DNA of 64,000 nt from Hysterangium stoloniferum (GCA_015178975.1 WHVD01000194.1:79909-143908), one strand, 5' to 3'; shown: positions 10,466 to 22,730, counted from the stretch's first letter. Made by a program: numbers and translations. Notes: a model not told the origin generated them from the sequence alone.

Positions 10466-11340
10466 ACAATATTCAAGAGTTCTTGCCAATAGCTGGACTA
10501 TGCATGGCACAAACGTGTTGATAAACAAGAATGGCGCTCAGTGCAAACCGAGTGGATATCTCCATTCATCTCAGTTGGAGTATGTTGCATGAAGTACAAT
10601 TACCACCTTTTCTGCAAAAGGTGAGCGGTCCTGAATGTTAAAATGAGACAAGAAAGTATACTGCAGCATGAGTGCAATTCAAGGTGGTTCAATCCTGATG
10701 TGAGCCATACGAACGTTGGAAGGGGGTTTAGCCTCCTGGAACAACACTAGCCTTTGGAAAAATAAAGTGAATAGTGAGGAGAAGAGATGATGGCCGAAAC
10801 GAACGCACAGATCATGCCTTAATCATTGCGTGTACAGAGCGTGTAGGGATAGTGAAATCGAATGCTGCTGCGGAGAGCATGACATAGCTTTGAGATGGAC
10901 ATTCTGAGAAAATATCGATCAGGCTTCAGGCCCTCCATCAAGTATAATGTTTTCAAGGCGGGCCAAATATGGTTCTAGCAACGGTAGACCAACGGATGTG
11001 AGCTTAGAAGTTGATATAGACTCACAGCACTAATTCAGTCCGAACACAAGAATCATGAAAACAAGTGAACGTGAATGGGTCAACTGGCATAATACCCCCG
11101 GATACGATAGAAATCACTACAGTGGGTGGGAATAAAGATTGCTACAACAGCCTTTGTGAAGTCACCAGGGACAATGGAGCGATCGGCTTCGAAGGGGCGG
11201 ACAAGTTGGCAGGAAAAGGGTACGTAAAGGCATATAGAGTATGGTGAATCTTTACAAACCCGAAGAGCTCTCCAAGAGGTCAAGGTATGGTGTCTCACAA
11301 TGTTTCATCTACTTTGACATTGTCGAGTCGGATTGACAAG
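10465..11340 (+). repeat. S block, copy 1, with conserved short ORF
   Basis: Gene-like segment in front of U. The best conserved part is the ORF 11065-11247 (reads VNGSTG..., GFEGADKLAGKG, ending YRVW and TGA). The inverted copy at 18588-18770 keeps the same frame and stop. The more diverged copy at 43.7-43.95 kb still reads AAFEGAERLAGKG in the same frame. That pattern suggests a C-terminal exon of an unrecognised gene. The rest of S has only broken frames. Confidence 0.45.
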
Positions 11341-11369
11341 TGTTTAATACATAAGGTGAGCCTGGGGCG

Positions 11370-12023
11370 AATTAGGTTACTGAGAAGGTCAGGGTAACAA
11401 TAAGACTAGCGTGTAATTAATAGTCATTGACTAATGATTGCACGCACAATTTGTTGATAAAAACCGGACGGAGTCGGTACAAAGAAGGATATTAAAGGAT
11501 GACGCCCATTAGCATCAGAAATGAATTGTTGGAATGGATTGCTTGCAATTATGAAAGAATTGACCACGAAGCCGGAGTCGGAAGCGCCTGGGGCTGTACC
11601 CAATAAGCACTGCCATGGATAGCTTCCACTGCACTGACATATTCTATCCGTGGAGATGTCACTTTTGACGGGAGAGCTGGATTTCCCTGAAAGCTAGCAC
11701 TGAAGAACTCGGAAGATAGCATATTGCGCGGTGACGGCCTGTCAATTTATTCTTAGCTGCCATGTGTGTTGTCTGCGGGAGATCATCTGCTGAAATGGAA
11801 GGAATATGTGTAAAGAGGGTAAGGTAACTTGAAGATATCCTGGCTTTATTATTCAAGAAGGATAAGTGGGACCTCAAGTTGTTTGCAAAGACAGGATAGG
11901 ATTGAACGCTGTGTATCCTGAGGAGCAGGGCCACAATGCTATGCTTGGAAATCGACTCTCGGGCTAACTTCAGCTTAAAGGCGCAGCATTCCATCCCGGT
12001 CCGAGAACTACTGCTACCCACCA
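11370..12023 (+). repeat. U block (5' flank of G5)
   Basis: Full-length U: GTGTAATTAATAGTC near 11411, the ATTTGTTGATAAAAACC stretch, a segment with GGCTGTACC, and a leader with CTTAAAGGCGCAGC about 50 bp before the ATG at 12024. It is closest to the U block of G15. Confidence 0.65.
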
Positions 12024-14406
12024 ATGTCAACGTCCAACGAGATAGCTCCGAGTGGGCAGGATGCCCTCTCCCTCCTCCAAGAGGTTGACTGGCTAAAACC
12101 CTTGGTTTCCCCGGCTGTATTGAGGATGGAACGACAGGGGATCGATGAAACTGGAATGAGGGAAAGACCTCTGATGAAGCTTCGAGGGCGATGTAGCTGT
12201 CTCGAACATGGGTCCTGTTTATGTTGCCGAGCATATGACGACGACCAGCACATAGCACTGTCGGAAGAAGACGTGGAAGGTGGTGTGGAGGAATGGGTGC
12301 GCAAACGAAACATCCTGTTGGTGGAGATTGTTCACAGCGCGGGTGCTTGCAGTGCCAAAGAGACATAAATTGCCATGACCCACCTAATAATATTAAGACA
12401 CGAGGGAGATCCAGCAACGCCACATCCAAACTCAGTCCATATCGTAGGCATGACATTGACTGGGGAATCGTCCCATCTCCGGAGAGCTCATCTTCAAGTG
12501 TTGAAATTAGCCCCGGGTATTACTGTGGAGTCGGTTTGGAAAGGGTTGGGAGGAATGTTCTTTACTACGCAAAGACAGCTGCACTGATGGCAAAGTTGAT
12601 TATATACAAGCGAATGGTGTATGGAGGCGATAGGGCCTTTAACAAGTTAATGAGAAAGCACCTCACTCTGCGAAGAATCGGAATATTAATTCAAGAGACC
12701 ATTGACTTAATGAGGTGGGGATACTTCAGCGCCAATCATTGAGTACTGTAAGGCTGTCGGTATCAGCCTCACTCGGTCAACACGGACAGGACTAAGTTTT
12801 CTTTATTTTTACATCTCAGTAGGATACAAGGTGAATGCGAGGTTCCCTAGGGAAGAGTGGGGAAAAGATTAATGGTCAAGGAGAAGATGTTCTATCACTA
12901 TAAGATATGGGGTTTTTATATAGAGTCAAGGTGAATGGGGTGGAAGAACAAGGAACCGCATGATCAGGCACAGGGGTGCTACTTAACAATAAAGTGGCGG
13001 ATCAATGAGTGGCTGATGGGAGAGGTTGGTGATGATGACCGCATGATAAGGCACAAGGGTGCTACCAAATGGCGGAACAATGAGTGGTTTATGGGAGAGG
13101 TTGGTGATGACGTATGTGGTAAGGTGGCCAGGCTTACAAGTACACTCAAAATACTCACCATTCTAGACCCACTTACCCGCGTCAAATTTGACAACAGGCG
13201 TCAGTTGTCCTAGAGGGGTGCTGGTTTTCTTATGTTTTACAGCGGAGGAACGAAGGTCGGCTTATGACAGAATTGCCTTCGGCCTTCCTCTGGTGTCCCG
13301 GCGCTCGATGGGACGATAGAGATCACCCATCAACTGCAATTACGTCATCGCTTTACAATGCTGTCATTAAATCACCGCTACACACCAACCTGAATGAGGT
13401 TGCGTCGGTATTCATTCTACAGATCGCCCGATATGTACCATGCCATTCAGGTACCTATTTCCTCACCGTGCTTGGGTATATCGTGGAAGAAACTTGCCAC
13501 GTGCGTCAACTATCTGTAGAGGAGCTCACTGCGATTAGAGGTTGCATTGAATTCTGGGTTCAACCGTGCGTCGCGACATCACATCATTTCATCTGGCCCA
13601 CTAAAACCACAATAGACAAAATTACTCACATCGACGTTCCTTGTATGAATCTCCTATGCAGCTTCTGGTGTGTTGCATGCACCAAGATGCCTGGTTTCGA
13701 GATATTGCTGGAGATGTATTGAAGATTATAGTGGACGACGCAAACCTCTTTATAGCGTCCTTGACACTTTATATCGATGGCAGCACGTTAAATTCACTGT
13801 TGCGTAATACCACGGCCCTAGAAACCTTCTTCCACGACAGCACGCTTCGCACGCTTCGCACGGATCATATCCATCAGCTGAATGTGGTTTCCTCGCTCAT
13901 TGAACCCCTCATAAGGTATGTTGACAATGCTTTACCTTCCAACATCATCTCATATCTTCCCATGAAAATATCCTACCAGTCTGATTCTGACACACAACCG
14001 TCCAAATTTATTTCTCCTGTTTTCAGGCGAAGACCTGATTGATGTGACTCTGAAACTGATAGCTGGATCTTCCGACATCGAATCCGCGTGTACCACAGTG
14101 CGCAGCCTCAATATCGTCGCCATTCTCTCTCGTCTTCTTTCACATTGTGACACAATGCGGGGCTCAATCAACGATCAATCCCTCGGTCGCTGCCTTGAAC
14201 ACGTAACTGTCGCGGCCCATTCCTTCCTTTGTGTCATCGCCACACCTTTCACTGGTGTGTGCGTAACATTTAATTCAAACTGCAGATCAGTGTTGGAGGA
14301 CCATGATTGGCGTGCCGATGCTCTTGTTTCATCCATTGCGCCAGCCCAATTTCTCTTCGATAACACCAATACACAATCCGAACCAGGAGGAGGGATAGTA
14401 CTATGA
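12024..14406 (+). pseudogene. G5: five-exon G gene with one nonsense codon and an LTR in intron 2
   Basis: Unrecognised protein family. Exons are 12024-12296, 12353-12714, 13167-13565, 13616-13915 and 13980-14406. They total 1761 nt, exactly 587 codons. Introns 1, 3 and 4 are 56, 50 and 64 nt. Intron 2 is 452 nt because it contains a 392-bp solo LTR plus its target duplication; without them it is 55 nt. The one lesion is TGA at 13189-13191, where other copies have CGA. Conserved blocks are WLxPLVSP and an acidic EEDVE stretch (exon 1); CHDPP, GYYCGVGLERVG and MAKLxIYKRM (exon 2); WCPGARW and RQLSVEELTAIRG (exon 3); WFRDIAGDVLK (exon 4); SLNI.AIL.RLL and TPFTGV (exon 5). Leu/Ile spacing suggests a mainly helical, perhaps HEAT/ARM-like, C-terminal half; that is inference. 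No catalytic motif, signal peptide or membrane helix is evident. Confidence 0.85.
12747..13138. mobile_element. 392-bp solo LTR in G5 intron 2
   Basis: The insert starts TGTAAG and ends CTTACA (perfect 6-bp inverted ends). It is flanked by AGTAC at 12742-12746 and 13139-13143. It holds no gene; a short tandem-like repeat (GGGAGAGGTTGGTGATGA twice) lies near 13018-13110. It belongs to the same family as 27616-27972. As it sits wholly within intron 2, it does not itself break the coding sequence. Confidence 0.9.
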
Positions 14407-14830
14407 CGCTTTCCATAACTCGCCACTCGCCTGTTGGCAATATATCTAATTTATGTAATGCTACATAGTTTGAGCCCATTCAAGATCGCGTATGGTGACT
14501 TTGTACCGCCTGTGAGTGCTTGGCAGCTTCTCGTTGCTGCTAGACACCATTTTGCATACGGGTGGGCGCTAGTATTGGTTAGAATCACAGCCTATTTATC
14601 AACGAGAATCACTTCAAATAGACTACCACTGAGATATCCAGGTAGCTGGGATAGATGGAGCAAGTGATTGAAGAGTAGCAAAAGACACCCGTAACAAACA
14701 TTCACTCATGCATGCCGACATTGATCTCGGTCAGATTCATCTAATCTTCAAAATCTGTGTTCAATTCCGGGATTGGCTATCATGAGGCACAGAACTTGGA
14801 ACACAATTAGAGGCCTTTAAAATGATCTGA
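14407..14830 (+). repeat. D block and T start after G5
   Basis: D runs to about 14640, with CTTCTCGTTGCTGC and TATCAACGAGAATCAC as the paired arms (one mismatch). It is followed by the T promoter stretch with ATTGGCTATC. At about 14825 it breaks to a U promoter fragment. Confidence 0.65.
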
Positions 14831-15030
14831 TGAAGTCCAAGGAATAAGTGTCAAAATGGTAAAGTGACGTGAGAATATCCTGCCTGTATTGGATTAGGGG
14901 GCCTTCAAGTTGGTTAAAAGGAAAGGATGGAACAGTGTGTATCCTGTAGGAGCACGGCCACAATCCTAAGCCTGGAAGTCGACTCTCGGGCTAACTGCAC
15001 CTAACAAGCGCAGCATTCCCTTCCGGAATA
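14830..15030 (+). repeat. U promoter fragment
   Basis: AGTGTCAAAATGGTAAAGTGACG... to GCAGCATTCCCTTCCGGAAT, then fused at about 15030 to an antisense G exon 4 end. The same chimeric junction occurs at about 2600 and 25040. Confidence 0.6.
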
Positions 15031-15034
15031 AAAT

Positions 15035-15620
15035 ATCGAAACAAGGCCTCTTGGTGCAGCCAACATATGAAACGCCGTACAGGAGATTCATACAAGGAAC
15101 GTCGGTGTGGGTAGTTTTGTCTGTTGTGGGCTTAGTGGGCAGGATGAAATGATGTGATATCGCGACGCACGGTTGCCCCCATAATTCAATGTAACCTCTG
15201 ATCGCAGTGAGCTCCAGTACAGGGAATGTCTACGCCCATTGTGTAGACTCTCAAACCTCTCTAGACTCCCTAGATACATAGTAAGCTTTTATACCGACTA
15301 GGAAATAGGGATCTCGCAAGGTAGTGTGTCTAGCCGAGTCTAGCTAGCTCTCCTAGATGCTCTAGCCAATATAGACGGCATACTTACTAATATTCCCACT
15401 TTCCTGATGCATGATAACCGCAATGCATGGAGATGAGATATATAGGGGGGTTTTGAAGCACAAATGTCGACGCGATCTCATCCACGTTGGTGTGTAGTGG
15501 TGATCTGATGACAGCCTTGTAAAGGGAAGACGTAATTGAAGTTGATCGCCGATCTACATCTGACCATCGAGCGCCAGGACACCAGAGGAAGGCCCAAGCC
15601 AAATCTGTCATAAGCTCGGC
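15035..15620 (-). pseudogene. G6: G exon 3/4 fragment split by insertion
   Basis: On the minus strand, exon 3's 5' half is at 15620-15400, then the ~190-bp element, then the exon 3 end with the intron 3 donor and the start of exon 4 (15215-15035). Other exons are absent. Colinear with G1 and G11. Confidence 0.65.
15215..15395 (+). mobile_element. ~190-bp MITE-like insertion, copy 2
   Basis: Starts GGAATGTCTACGCCC and retains the diverged hairpin with TGTAGAC. It is inserted at the same exon 3 site as the copies at 2235 and 25227, so the insertion predates the duplications. Confidence 0.55.
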
Positions 15621-15639
15621 AGTGTGAACTGATATCACC

Positions 15640-15840
15640 GTGGGCATAGCATCAACGAGAAGCTTCCAGGCACACAAAGGCGGTCAAAAGTGACTATATG
15701 CACTGTGGAATTGGTTCATACTATGTAGTTTTACATAAATGAGAAATATAGCCACAAGGCGAGTGAAGGAAAGAGTAATAGTACTATCCTTCCTCCTCGT
15801 TCGGAGAGTGTATCAGTGCTATCCAAGAGACATAATGCGT
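15640..15840 (-). repeat. D block after G7
   Basis: Inverted D block (CAACGAGAAGCTTCC... TTACATAAATGAGAAATA) downstream of G7. Nearly identical to 31985-32110 downstream of G13, except that a short piece is lost there. Confidence 0.6.
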
Positions 15841-15871
15841 GCGGAATGGATGGAACAAGAGCATCAGCACG

Positions 15872-17778
15872 CTATTCATGGTCCTCCAACACTAATCTGG
15901 ATGTTGAATTAGATGGTACACACAGACCGGTGAAAGGTGTGGCGATGACACAAAGGAAGGAATGAGCCGCGACAGTTACTCGTTCAAGTGAAGCACCGAG
16001 ATTTTGATCGGTGATTGAGCCGCGCATTGCGTCACAAAGTGGAAGAAGACGGGCGAGAATGGGGATGATATTGAGGTTGCACACTGTGGTACACGCGGAA
16101 TTGATGTCGTAAGATGCAGCTATCAGCTTCAGAGTGACCTCGATTAGTCATTTGCCTAACCACAGGAACCACTAATTTGGACACATGTGTGTCAGAATCA
16201 GACTGGTAGGATATTGTGATGGGGAGGATATGAGATGATGCTGGAAGGTAAAACAATATCAACACACCTTAGGAGGGGCTCATTGAGCGAGGAAACCACA
16301 TTCAGCTGGTTGATATGATCCATGCGGAGTGTGCTGTCATCGAAGAAGGTTTCTAGGGAAAATATATCGCGCCACAGTGAATGTGACGTGTTCTCATCGA
16401 TGTAAAATGTCAAGGACGCTATATCTAGGTTTATGTCGTCCACTACAACTTTCAATACATCACCAGCAATATCTCGAAACCACATGTCTTGGTGGATGCA
16501 GCACACGAGAAGCTGTCTAGGAGATTCATAGAAGGAAAGTCGGTGTGAGTAATTTTGTCTGTTGTGGTTTTCGTGAACAGGACAAAAGGATGTGATGTTG
16601 GGACGCACTGTTGTACCCAGAATTCAATGAAGCCTCTGATCGCAGTGAGCTCCACTGCAGACAGTTGACGCACGTGATAAGTCATGTTCACGATAACCGC
16701 AAGGTGCTTAAGGAGGAAGGGAGGTGGATTGCAGGGGGATGACAAATATCAGGCGATTTGAAGAATAAATCTCGATGCAACCTCATTAACGTTCGTGTGT
16801 AGCGGTGATTTGATCACAGCATTGTAAAGTGAAGACGTAATTGCAGCTGATCGCCGATCTACATCCGACGATCGAGCCCCGGGACGCCAGAGGAAAGCCG
16901 AACCCAAAGATGCTATAAGTTTGTCAGTGTGTCCTCCCTTCCTCCGCTGTATAACACTTGAACTATAGAACCCCCCTAATACCACTGATGCCTGTTGTCG
17001 AATTTGGAGCGGGTATATGGGTCTACAAACCTTGAGTAGGTATGTCCGGTGTTTAATTATTGCCATGTTGTGACCTACCTCATCAAATCAATACTCTATT
17101 GAATGACTATTCCCAGTCTTTGCAGCGTAATATACCTTTGTAAAAGCTTGTTAAAGCCCTTGTCGTCTCCGTATCCACGCGCCATTCTCCTGTATAGCGT
17201 CAACTTTGCCATCAGCGAAACCTTCTTTGTGGTGAGCAGCACTTTCATTCCAATCCTTTCCAAACCGACTCCTAATAAATATCCTGGAGCAATTTTAATA
17301 CTTGAAGATGAGCTATAAGGAAGTGAGCCCCCTCCCAGTCGATATTATGGCCCTGATATGCACCAAGATTTGATGTCGTGTTGGTGGACCCCCCTCGCAT
17401 CTTAATAATTGTCGGGGGGTCATGGTAATTTCTCTCTCCTTGGCACTGAAAGCATGAGGTTTGTCAAGTGTGTATGTGAGAAGCATATTTCATTTTGCAC
17501 ACCCATTCTTCCACCCAAACTTCCACCTATTATTCAGACAGTAGTAGTATGTGCTCGTCGTCTTCTGGTGCTCGGTAACATAAACCTTGCCCATGGTCCA
17601 GACAGCTCCATCATTCTCGAAGTTTCATCTCGAATCTTTCCCTCATTCTCGTTTCATTGATATCCTGTTGTTCTACCCTCAGTATAGCCGGTGAAACCAA
17701 GGGTTGTAGCCACGCAACCCCTTGTAGGAGTGCTATTATATGTTGCCTGTTCAGAGTTATCTCGTTGGAAGTTGACAT
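15872..17778 (-). pseudogene. G7: full-length G copy with nonsense codons
   Basis: The ATG (MSTSNEITLN) is at 17778-17776 on the minus strand. Exon 1 stops early at CGAGAATGA (family: CGA or AGA), a C-to-T type change. Exon 2 lies at about 17320-17100 and contains a second stop (ATTCAATAG, family CAAGAG) near its end. Exon 3 (about 17040-16640), exon 4 and exon 5 follow with family introns. Exon 5 ends early at TAG 15872-15874. Closest relative is G13. Confidence 0.75.
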
Positions 17779-18490
17779 TGATGATAGGAGTCATGCTCAT
17801 CCCGGAAGGGAATGCTGCCCTTTTAACATGCAGTTAGCCGGAGAGTCAATGTTTAGCCATAGCTTTGAGGCTGTGCTCCTACAGGATACCCACTGGTCCA
17901 TCGTTTCCTATTAAATGACTTGAAGGCCCACTCGTCCTTTTCCAAAAATAGAGTCAGGATACTCTCAAGTAACTTTAATACTTTTTACCGATGCTCCTGA
18001 ACTTCATTAGATCACATACTGCAGATAACACATGTGGCAGCTGGGAATTCATTGACAAGTTGTCGACGCATAATGTGGTAACTTCTCAGTTCTTGAGCGC
18101 TGGATTTCAGGCCAATCCAGCTTTCCCATCATTTCAGACCTGACATATCGATGGATAGAATGTGTAAATGGAGGAGATGCTATCCATGGCAGTGCTTATC
18201 AGGTACAGCCTCAGGCGCTTTCGACTCCGGCTATATCTAACGGAACTCCGCGCTTCGTGTTCAATTAAGTATTTCATAGTGGCAATGAGCAATCCATTAT
18301 AACAATTCATTACTGATGCTAATGGGCGTCAACCCTGAATATCCTTCTTTCTGGTGACTCCGTCAGGTTTTTATCAACAAATTGCGCGCGTAATCAATAT
18401 TCAGTGACTATTAATTACACGCTAGTCTTATTATTATCCTGACCTTCTGAGTGAACCAATTCCCACCAGGATCACCTTATGCATAAAGAA
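17779..18490 (-). repeat. U block (5' flank of G7)
   Basis: Inverted U block with leader, AGGAAACGATGG-type promoter stretch and the GTGTAATTAATAG distal part near 18410-18420. No ORF. Confidence 0.6.
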
Positions 18491-18499
18491 TTTGTCTAT

Positions 18500-19460
18500 T
18501 TGACTCGACAATGTCGAGGCAGATGAAACATTGTGAGCCACCATAGCTTGACCTCTTGGAGACGGAGCTGTCCGGGTTTGTAATGATTCACCATACTCTA
18601 TATTCCTTTACGTGCCCTTTTCCTGCCACCTTGTCCGCCCCTTCGAAGCCGGTCACTTCATTGTCCCCGGTGACTCCACAAAGGTTGTTGTAGTAATCTT
18701 TATTCCTACCACTATGGTTATTTCCTATCATATCCGGGGGTGTCATGCCAGTTGACCCATTCACCTTCACTTGTTTTCATGATTCTTGTTTTTAGACTGA
18801 ATTAGTCCTGTGAATCTGTATCAACGTCTAAGCTCACATCCGTTGGTCCGTGCTCGCTAGAACCCGTATTTGGCATCCCTTGCAAACAGTATACTTGATG
18901 GGAGGGCCTGCAAGGATCATCGCTATTTTCTCAGAATTTCCATCTCAAAGCTATGTCATGCTCTCCGCAGCAGCATTTTGATTTCACTATCCCTACACGC
19001 TCTGCATACGCAATGATTAGAGCTTGATCTGTGCGTTCGTTTCGGCCATGATCTCTTCTGCTCAGTAATCCCTTCATTTCTCCAAAGGCTAGTGTTTTTC
19101 CAGGAGGCTAAACCCCCTTTGAACGTTCTGATGGCTCCCATCAGGGTTGAACTAAAATTGAAATCATGCTGCAGTATACCTTCTGGTCTCGTTTTCACAT
19201 TCAGGACCGCTCACCTTTGGCAAAAAAGGTGGTTATAGTACATCATGCAACATGCTCCAACTGAGATGAAAGGAGATATCCACTCGGTTTGCACTGAGCG
19301 CCATTCTTGTTTATGAACTCGTTTGTGCTATGCATAGTCCAGCTATTGGCAAGAACTCTTCAATATTGATCGAGAGTTTGACCAGCCAGAAGGATTCTTT
19401 TATTGAGTGCTGGGTCTAAGTCTCGCTGCTCACAATTCTTAACTCGGTTAAATCTAGCCC
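18500..19460 (-). repeat. S block, copy 2
   Basis: Reverse complement of S1 and S3. It keeps the short ORF at 18770-18588 (reads VNGSTGMTPPD, GFEGADKVAGKG, ending YRVW). An 80-codon ORF at 19198-18956 (reads GILQHDFNFSS) is open here but broken in S1 and S3. Product not recognised. Confidence 0.45.
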
Positions 19461-19740
19461 GATGTCATAGTGAGATATTATTTGTCCAGACGATATGCGG
19501 GTCTATGTTCTCCACATGAAATACATGAAATTTGAATGCTTTGGCGTGTTTTTTCGACCATGTGGTTCCGTATGTATGCAATGTGTGGATAGCATGAACG
19601 AGAAGCTGCCAACCACACATATGCAGTAAAAGGTGGCTATAAGCGCTCCTGAATTCGCTCAACGTATGTAGCTTTACATAGATTATAAATATTTCCAAAA
19701 GGGAAGCTAAGTAAAGAGTAATAGTACTATTCTTCCTCCT
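19460..19740 (-). repeat. X fragment and D block after G8
   Basis: Positions 19490-19560 match the X block (CATGAAATACATGAAATTTG). 19560-19740 is an inverted D block ending near the G8 3' end. Confidence 0.5.
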
Positions 19741-19914
19741 GGTTCACATAATGTGTCTGTGTTAGCCAAGAGAAATTATGATATATCGTGCGGAATGGAT
19801 GGAACAAGAGCATCATCAGGGCAAAAATTATCTTTTAACACTGATGTGGAGCTCTAATTAGAGGTTGCTGACACACCGGTAAAAGGTGTGGCGATAACTC
19901 AAAGGAGGGAATGA

Positions 19915-20835
19915 ACCATGATGTCTAATTTCTCAAAGCGGATGGGTGGATGGATCGTTGATTGATCCACGCATTGAGTCACAATGTCGACTAAGACGAG
20001 CGAGAATGGCGGTTATATTGATGCTGCCCACTGTGGTACACGCGGAGTTGATGTGGGAAGATGCAGCCATCAACGTCAGAATAACCTCAATGAGTTTCCT
20101 GCTTGACAAGAGGAGCCATGAATGTTGATGCGTGTGTGTCGGAATCATACTGGTGAGATATTTGAATGCGCGGATATGAGATGATGCTGGAAGGTAAAAC
20201 ATTGTCAACATACCGTAGGAGAGGCTCAAAGAAACCACGTTCAGCTGGTTGATATGATCAGTGCGGAGCATGCTGTCGTCGAAGAAGGTTTTCAGGGTAA
20301 AGATACCACGCCACAGCGAAAACAACGTGTTCAGGTCGATATGAACAGTCAAGGACGTTATATGGAGATTTGTGTCGTCCACTATAACCTTCAATGCATC
20401 TCCAGAAATATGTCGAAACAAGGCAGCTTGGTGGATGAAACACAGAATGTGTATAGGAGATGCATGAGAGGGGAGTCGGTTCGGGTGATTTTGTCTGTTG
20501 TGGTTTGGTGGGCAGGCTAAAATGATGAGAGGTCGCGAAGCACTGTTGCATCCAGAATTAAATACAACCTCTGATCGCAGTGAGCTCCTCTACAGACAGT
20601 TGACGCATGTGGGAAGTTTGTTCCACGATATGCCCAAGTTCGGCGAGGAGGTACGGTTACAAAAGGATGATAAATATCCGGCGATGTGTAGAATGAATGC
20701 CGACGCAACTTCATTCAGGGGTGTGTAGCTGTGATTTGATTACAGCATTGTAAATCGATGACGTCATTGCAATTGATGGCTGATCTTCCCATCAAGCGCC
20801 GGGACACCAGTAGAAGGCCTCGCCCAAATATGCGC
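19915..20835 (-). pseudogene. G8: 5'-truncated G copy, exons 3-5
   Basis: Read on the minus strand, a 3' part of exon 3 (20835-20565) with RQLSVEEL-type sequence, exon 4 (about 20500-20215) and a diverged exon 5 (about 20150-19930) are present. It is cut at about 20835, where the sequence becomes a plus-strand U fragment, leaving G8 and G9 divergent. Exons 1-2 are missing. Not functional as it stands. Confidence 0.7.
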
Positions 20836-21099
20836 GCCATGTGTGCTCTCTGCCCTAGTCGATCTGTTGAATCGTAAGGAATTAATGTATACCATAGTGA
20901 TTTAACTTGAGAGTATCCTGGAGGTCGACTGAACGAAGGAGGTCAAGGGCTTCAAGGTGTTTAAAAGGAAGGGATGAAACGCTGGGTATCCTATATACAT
21001 CACCGCCACAATGCTATAGCTGGCCATTAATTCACCTGCTAACCGCACCTTAAAAGCGCAGGATCCCCTTCTGGTATCACAACAACCTGTAACACACCA
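20836..21099 (+). repeat. short U block (5' flank of G9)
   Basis: Proximal U only: TTTAAAAGGAAGGGATGAAACGC at about 20960 and CTTAAAAGCGCAGG at about 21050. Confidence 0.55.
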
Positions 21100-21810
21100 A
21101 TGCCAACTTCAAAGAGACGACTCTGAGCAGAGACGATATCACACCAGCTGAAACCCTCCTACAGGAGGTTGAGTGGCTACAACCCTTGGTTTCACCGGCG
21201 ATATTGAGTTTGGAACGCCAGGAGATAAATGAGACCGAAATGAGGGAAAGATTTCTGATTAAGATTCGAGAACGATGTAGCTGTCTACATCGCGAGAACG
21301 GTTTATGTTACCCAGCACCCGATCACTACTAGCACATACCACCGTCTGAAGAAGAGTGGAAGGTTGGGTCGAGGAATGGGTGCGTGAGAGCAAATATCTT
21401 TTCTTTTCCCTGTGTACAGACCGGATTTTGTCAGACTCAAGGAGAGAGAACTGGCGATGACCCACCTAATAATATTAAGATACGAGGGAGATCCACCAAA
21501 GCCACATCCAAAGTCAGTCCATGTCATCAGTATGACAAAGACTGGGGGGTTGTCCCATCGCCGGATAGCTCGTCGCCAAGTGTGGCAATTTGCCCCGGGT
21601 ATTACTGTGGAGTCGGTTTGGAAATGGTTGGAATAAAGTGCTTTACAGCGCAAATAAAATTTCCCTGATGACCAAGTTGATGATATACGAGCGAATGACA
21701 CGTGGACCATGGGAAGGCCAGAACGTCATTGACAAGTTTCTGCTCAGCTATCTCACGGTGCCAATCCTGTGAATAGTAATTCAAGAGATCATTGATTTGA
21801 TGAGGTAGGG
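21100..21810 (+). pseudogene. G9: G copy, exons 1-2 only (duplicate of G4)
   Basis: ATG at 21100-21102, but the frame is lost after eight codons (AAAGAGACG replaces AAACGAGACG). The TAG at the end of exon 1 and the CTGTGA stop late in exon 2 are shared with G4, as is the truncation at the intron 2 donor. It differs from G4 by only scattered bases from 21170 on. Confidence 0.75.
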
Positions 21811-22730
21811 ATGAGCACCTGCCGGGATTCGTGTTCCTAGTACCGCAAACATGGATCAGAGTGAGACATGTTGTCGCCATTATCCGGGAGAATACGTTCC
21901 TTGGTGTCCGAGTACCTTTTGGTATCTCTCACCGACCATTTAATGATTCCTCGCAATTCAAAGTTATCGTCATTATCTCTCTAAAGGTCTCAGGCCTAAT
22001 CAGGTCGGTGTCAAGTGATTATTATCCAAGTTATCATTACAGGAGGCGTACGGTTCATAGCATGAAGTTTTTCTACCACGGTCGCTCTAGGTGCTGGCTT
22101 TGTGGAATCATATCTCGTGCCGTAGACTTCTATGTCCAAACTTCGCCGCTGGGCACCTGATGCTTTCCCTACAGGCTTTACTGTTGTTAGCTGACTTCAC
22201 TCAGATGGTCCGTGTAATTATGCATATTCACTATTTATGCCAATTTAGCCTCAGCAAAGAATTATCGAAATTGGAATTCCGAAAGAATTGAATACGAAGC
22301 GGATGTTCCCGTTAGATATAGCCGTAGTGGACAGCGCCCGAGGCTGTACCTAAGAAGCACTGTCATGGATAGCATCCACTGCATTGACATATTCTATCAA
22401 TCGATATGTCACCTCTCAACTCATGTAAAAGCTGAATTTCCCAAAAATCTAGCGCTCAAGAAGTCGGAAGTTGTCACATTATGTGGCGAAGGCTCATCAA
22501 ACTATTTGTAGCTGCCATATGCCCACTGCCGTCGACGATCTGCGCATCAGGAGGAAGAATAATACTATTACTCTTTACTTAGCTCCCCTTTTGGCAATAT
22601 TTCTAATTTGTGTAAAGCTACATAGTTTGAGCGAATTAAAGAGCGCATATAGTCACTTTTTACCGCACGTGTTGGTTGGCAGCTTCTTGTTGATGCTATA
22701 CACACGTTGTATATATTTGTGAGTCCGACA
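21810..22730 (+). repeat. T end, U and D fragments (copy of 9545-10465)
   Basis: The T ORF at 21831-22160 is open. U lies at about 22200-22540 and D at 22540-22725. Same order and junctions as copy 1. Confidence 0.6.

Larger units (their letters stand above)
8910..11370 (+). repeat. direct duplication, copy 1
   Basis: Nearly the same sequence occurs at 21170-23634, covering G4/G9 exon 1-2, T end, U, D and S. Similarity is clearly higher inside this span than in the G 5' flank just upstream, so the left edge is a real breakpoint. The right edge ends at GGTGAGCCTGGGGC. Confidence 0.85.
15640..18240 (-). repeat. direct duplication containing G7 (partner of 31965-34185)
   Basis: D block, G7 and part of U match the segment with D, G13 and U. 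The partner lacks about 130 bp in the middle of exon 3 and about 270 bp of U just upstream of the promoter. Confidence 0.8.

Noticed and set aside
11659..12456. 265-codon minus-strand ORF, the longest in the mosaic
   Set aside because: It runs antisense through the U block and G5 exon 1 and breaks in G15 and other copies, where the plus-strand exon frame is the one conserved.
13018..13110. Minisatellite in the solo LTR
   Set aside because: Only two imperfect units of the GGGAGAGGTTGGTGATGA stretch; too few to call a tandem repeat.
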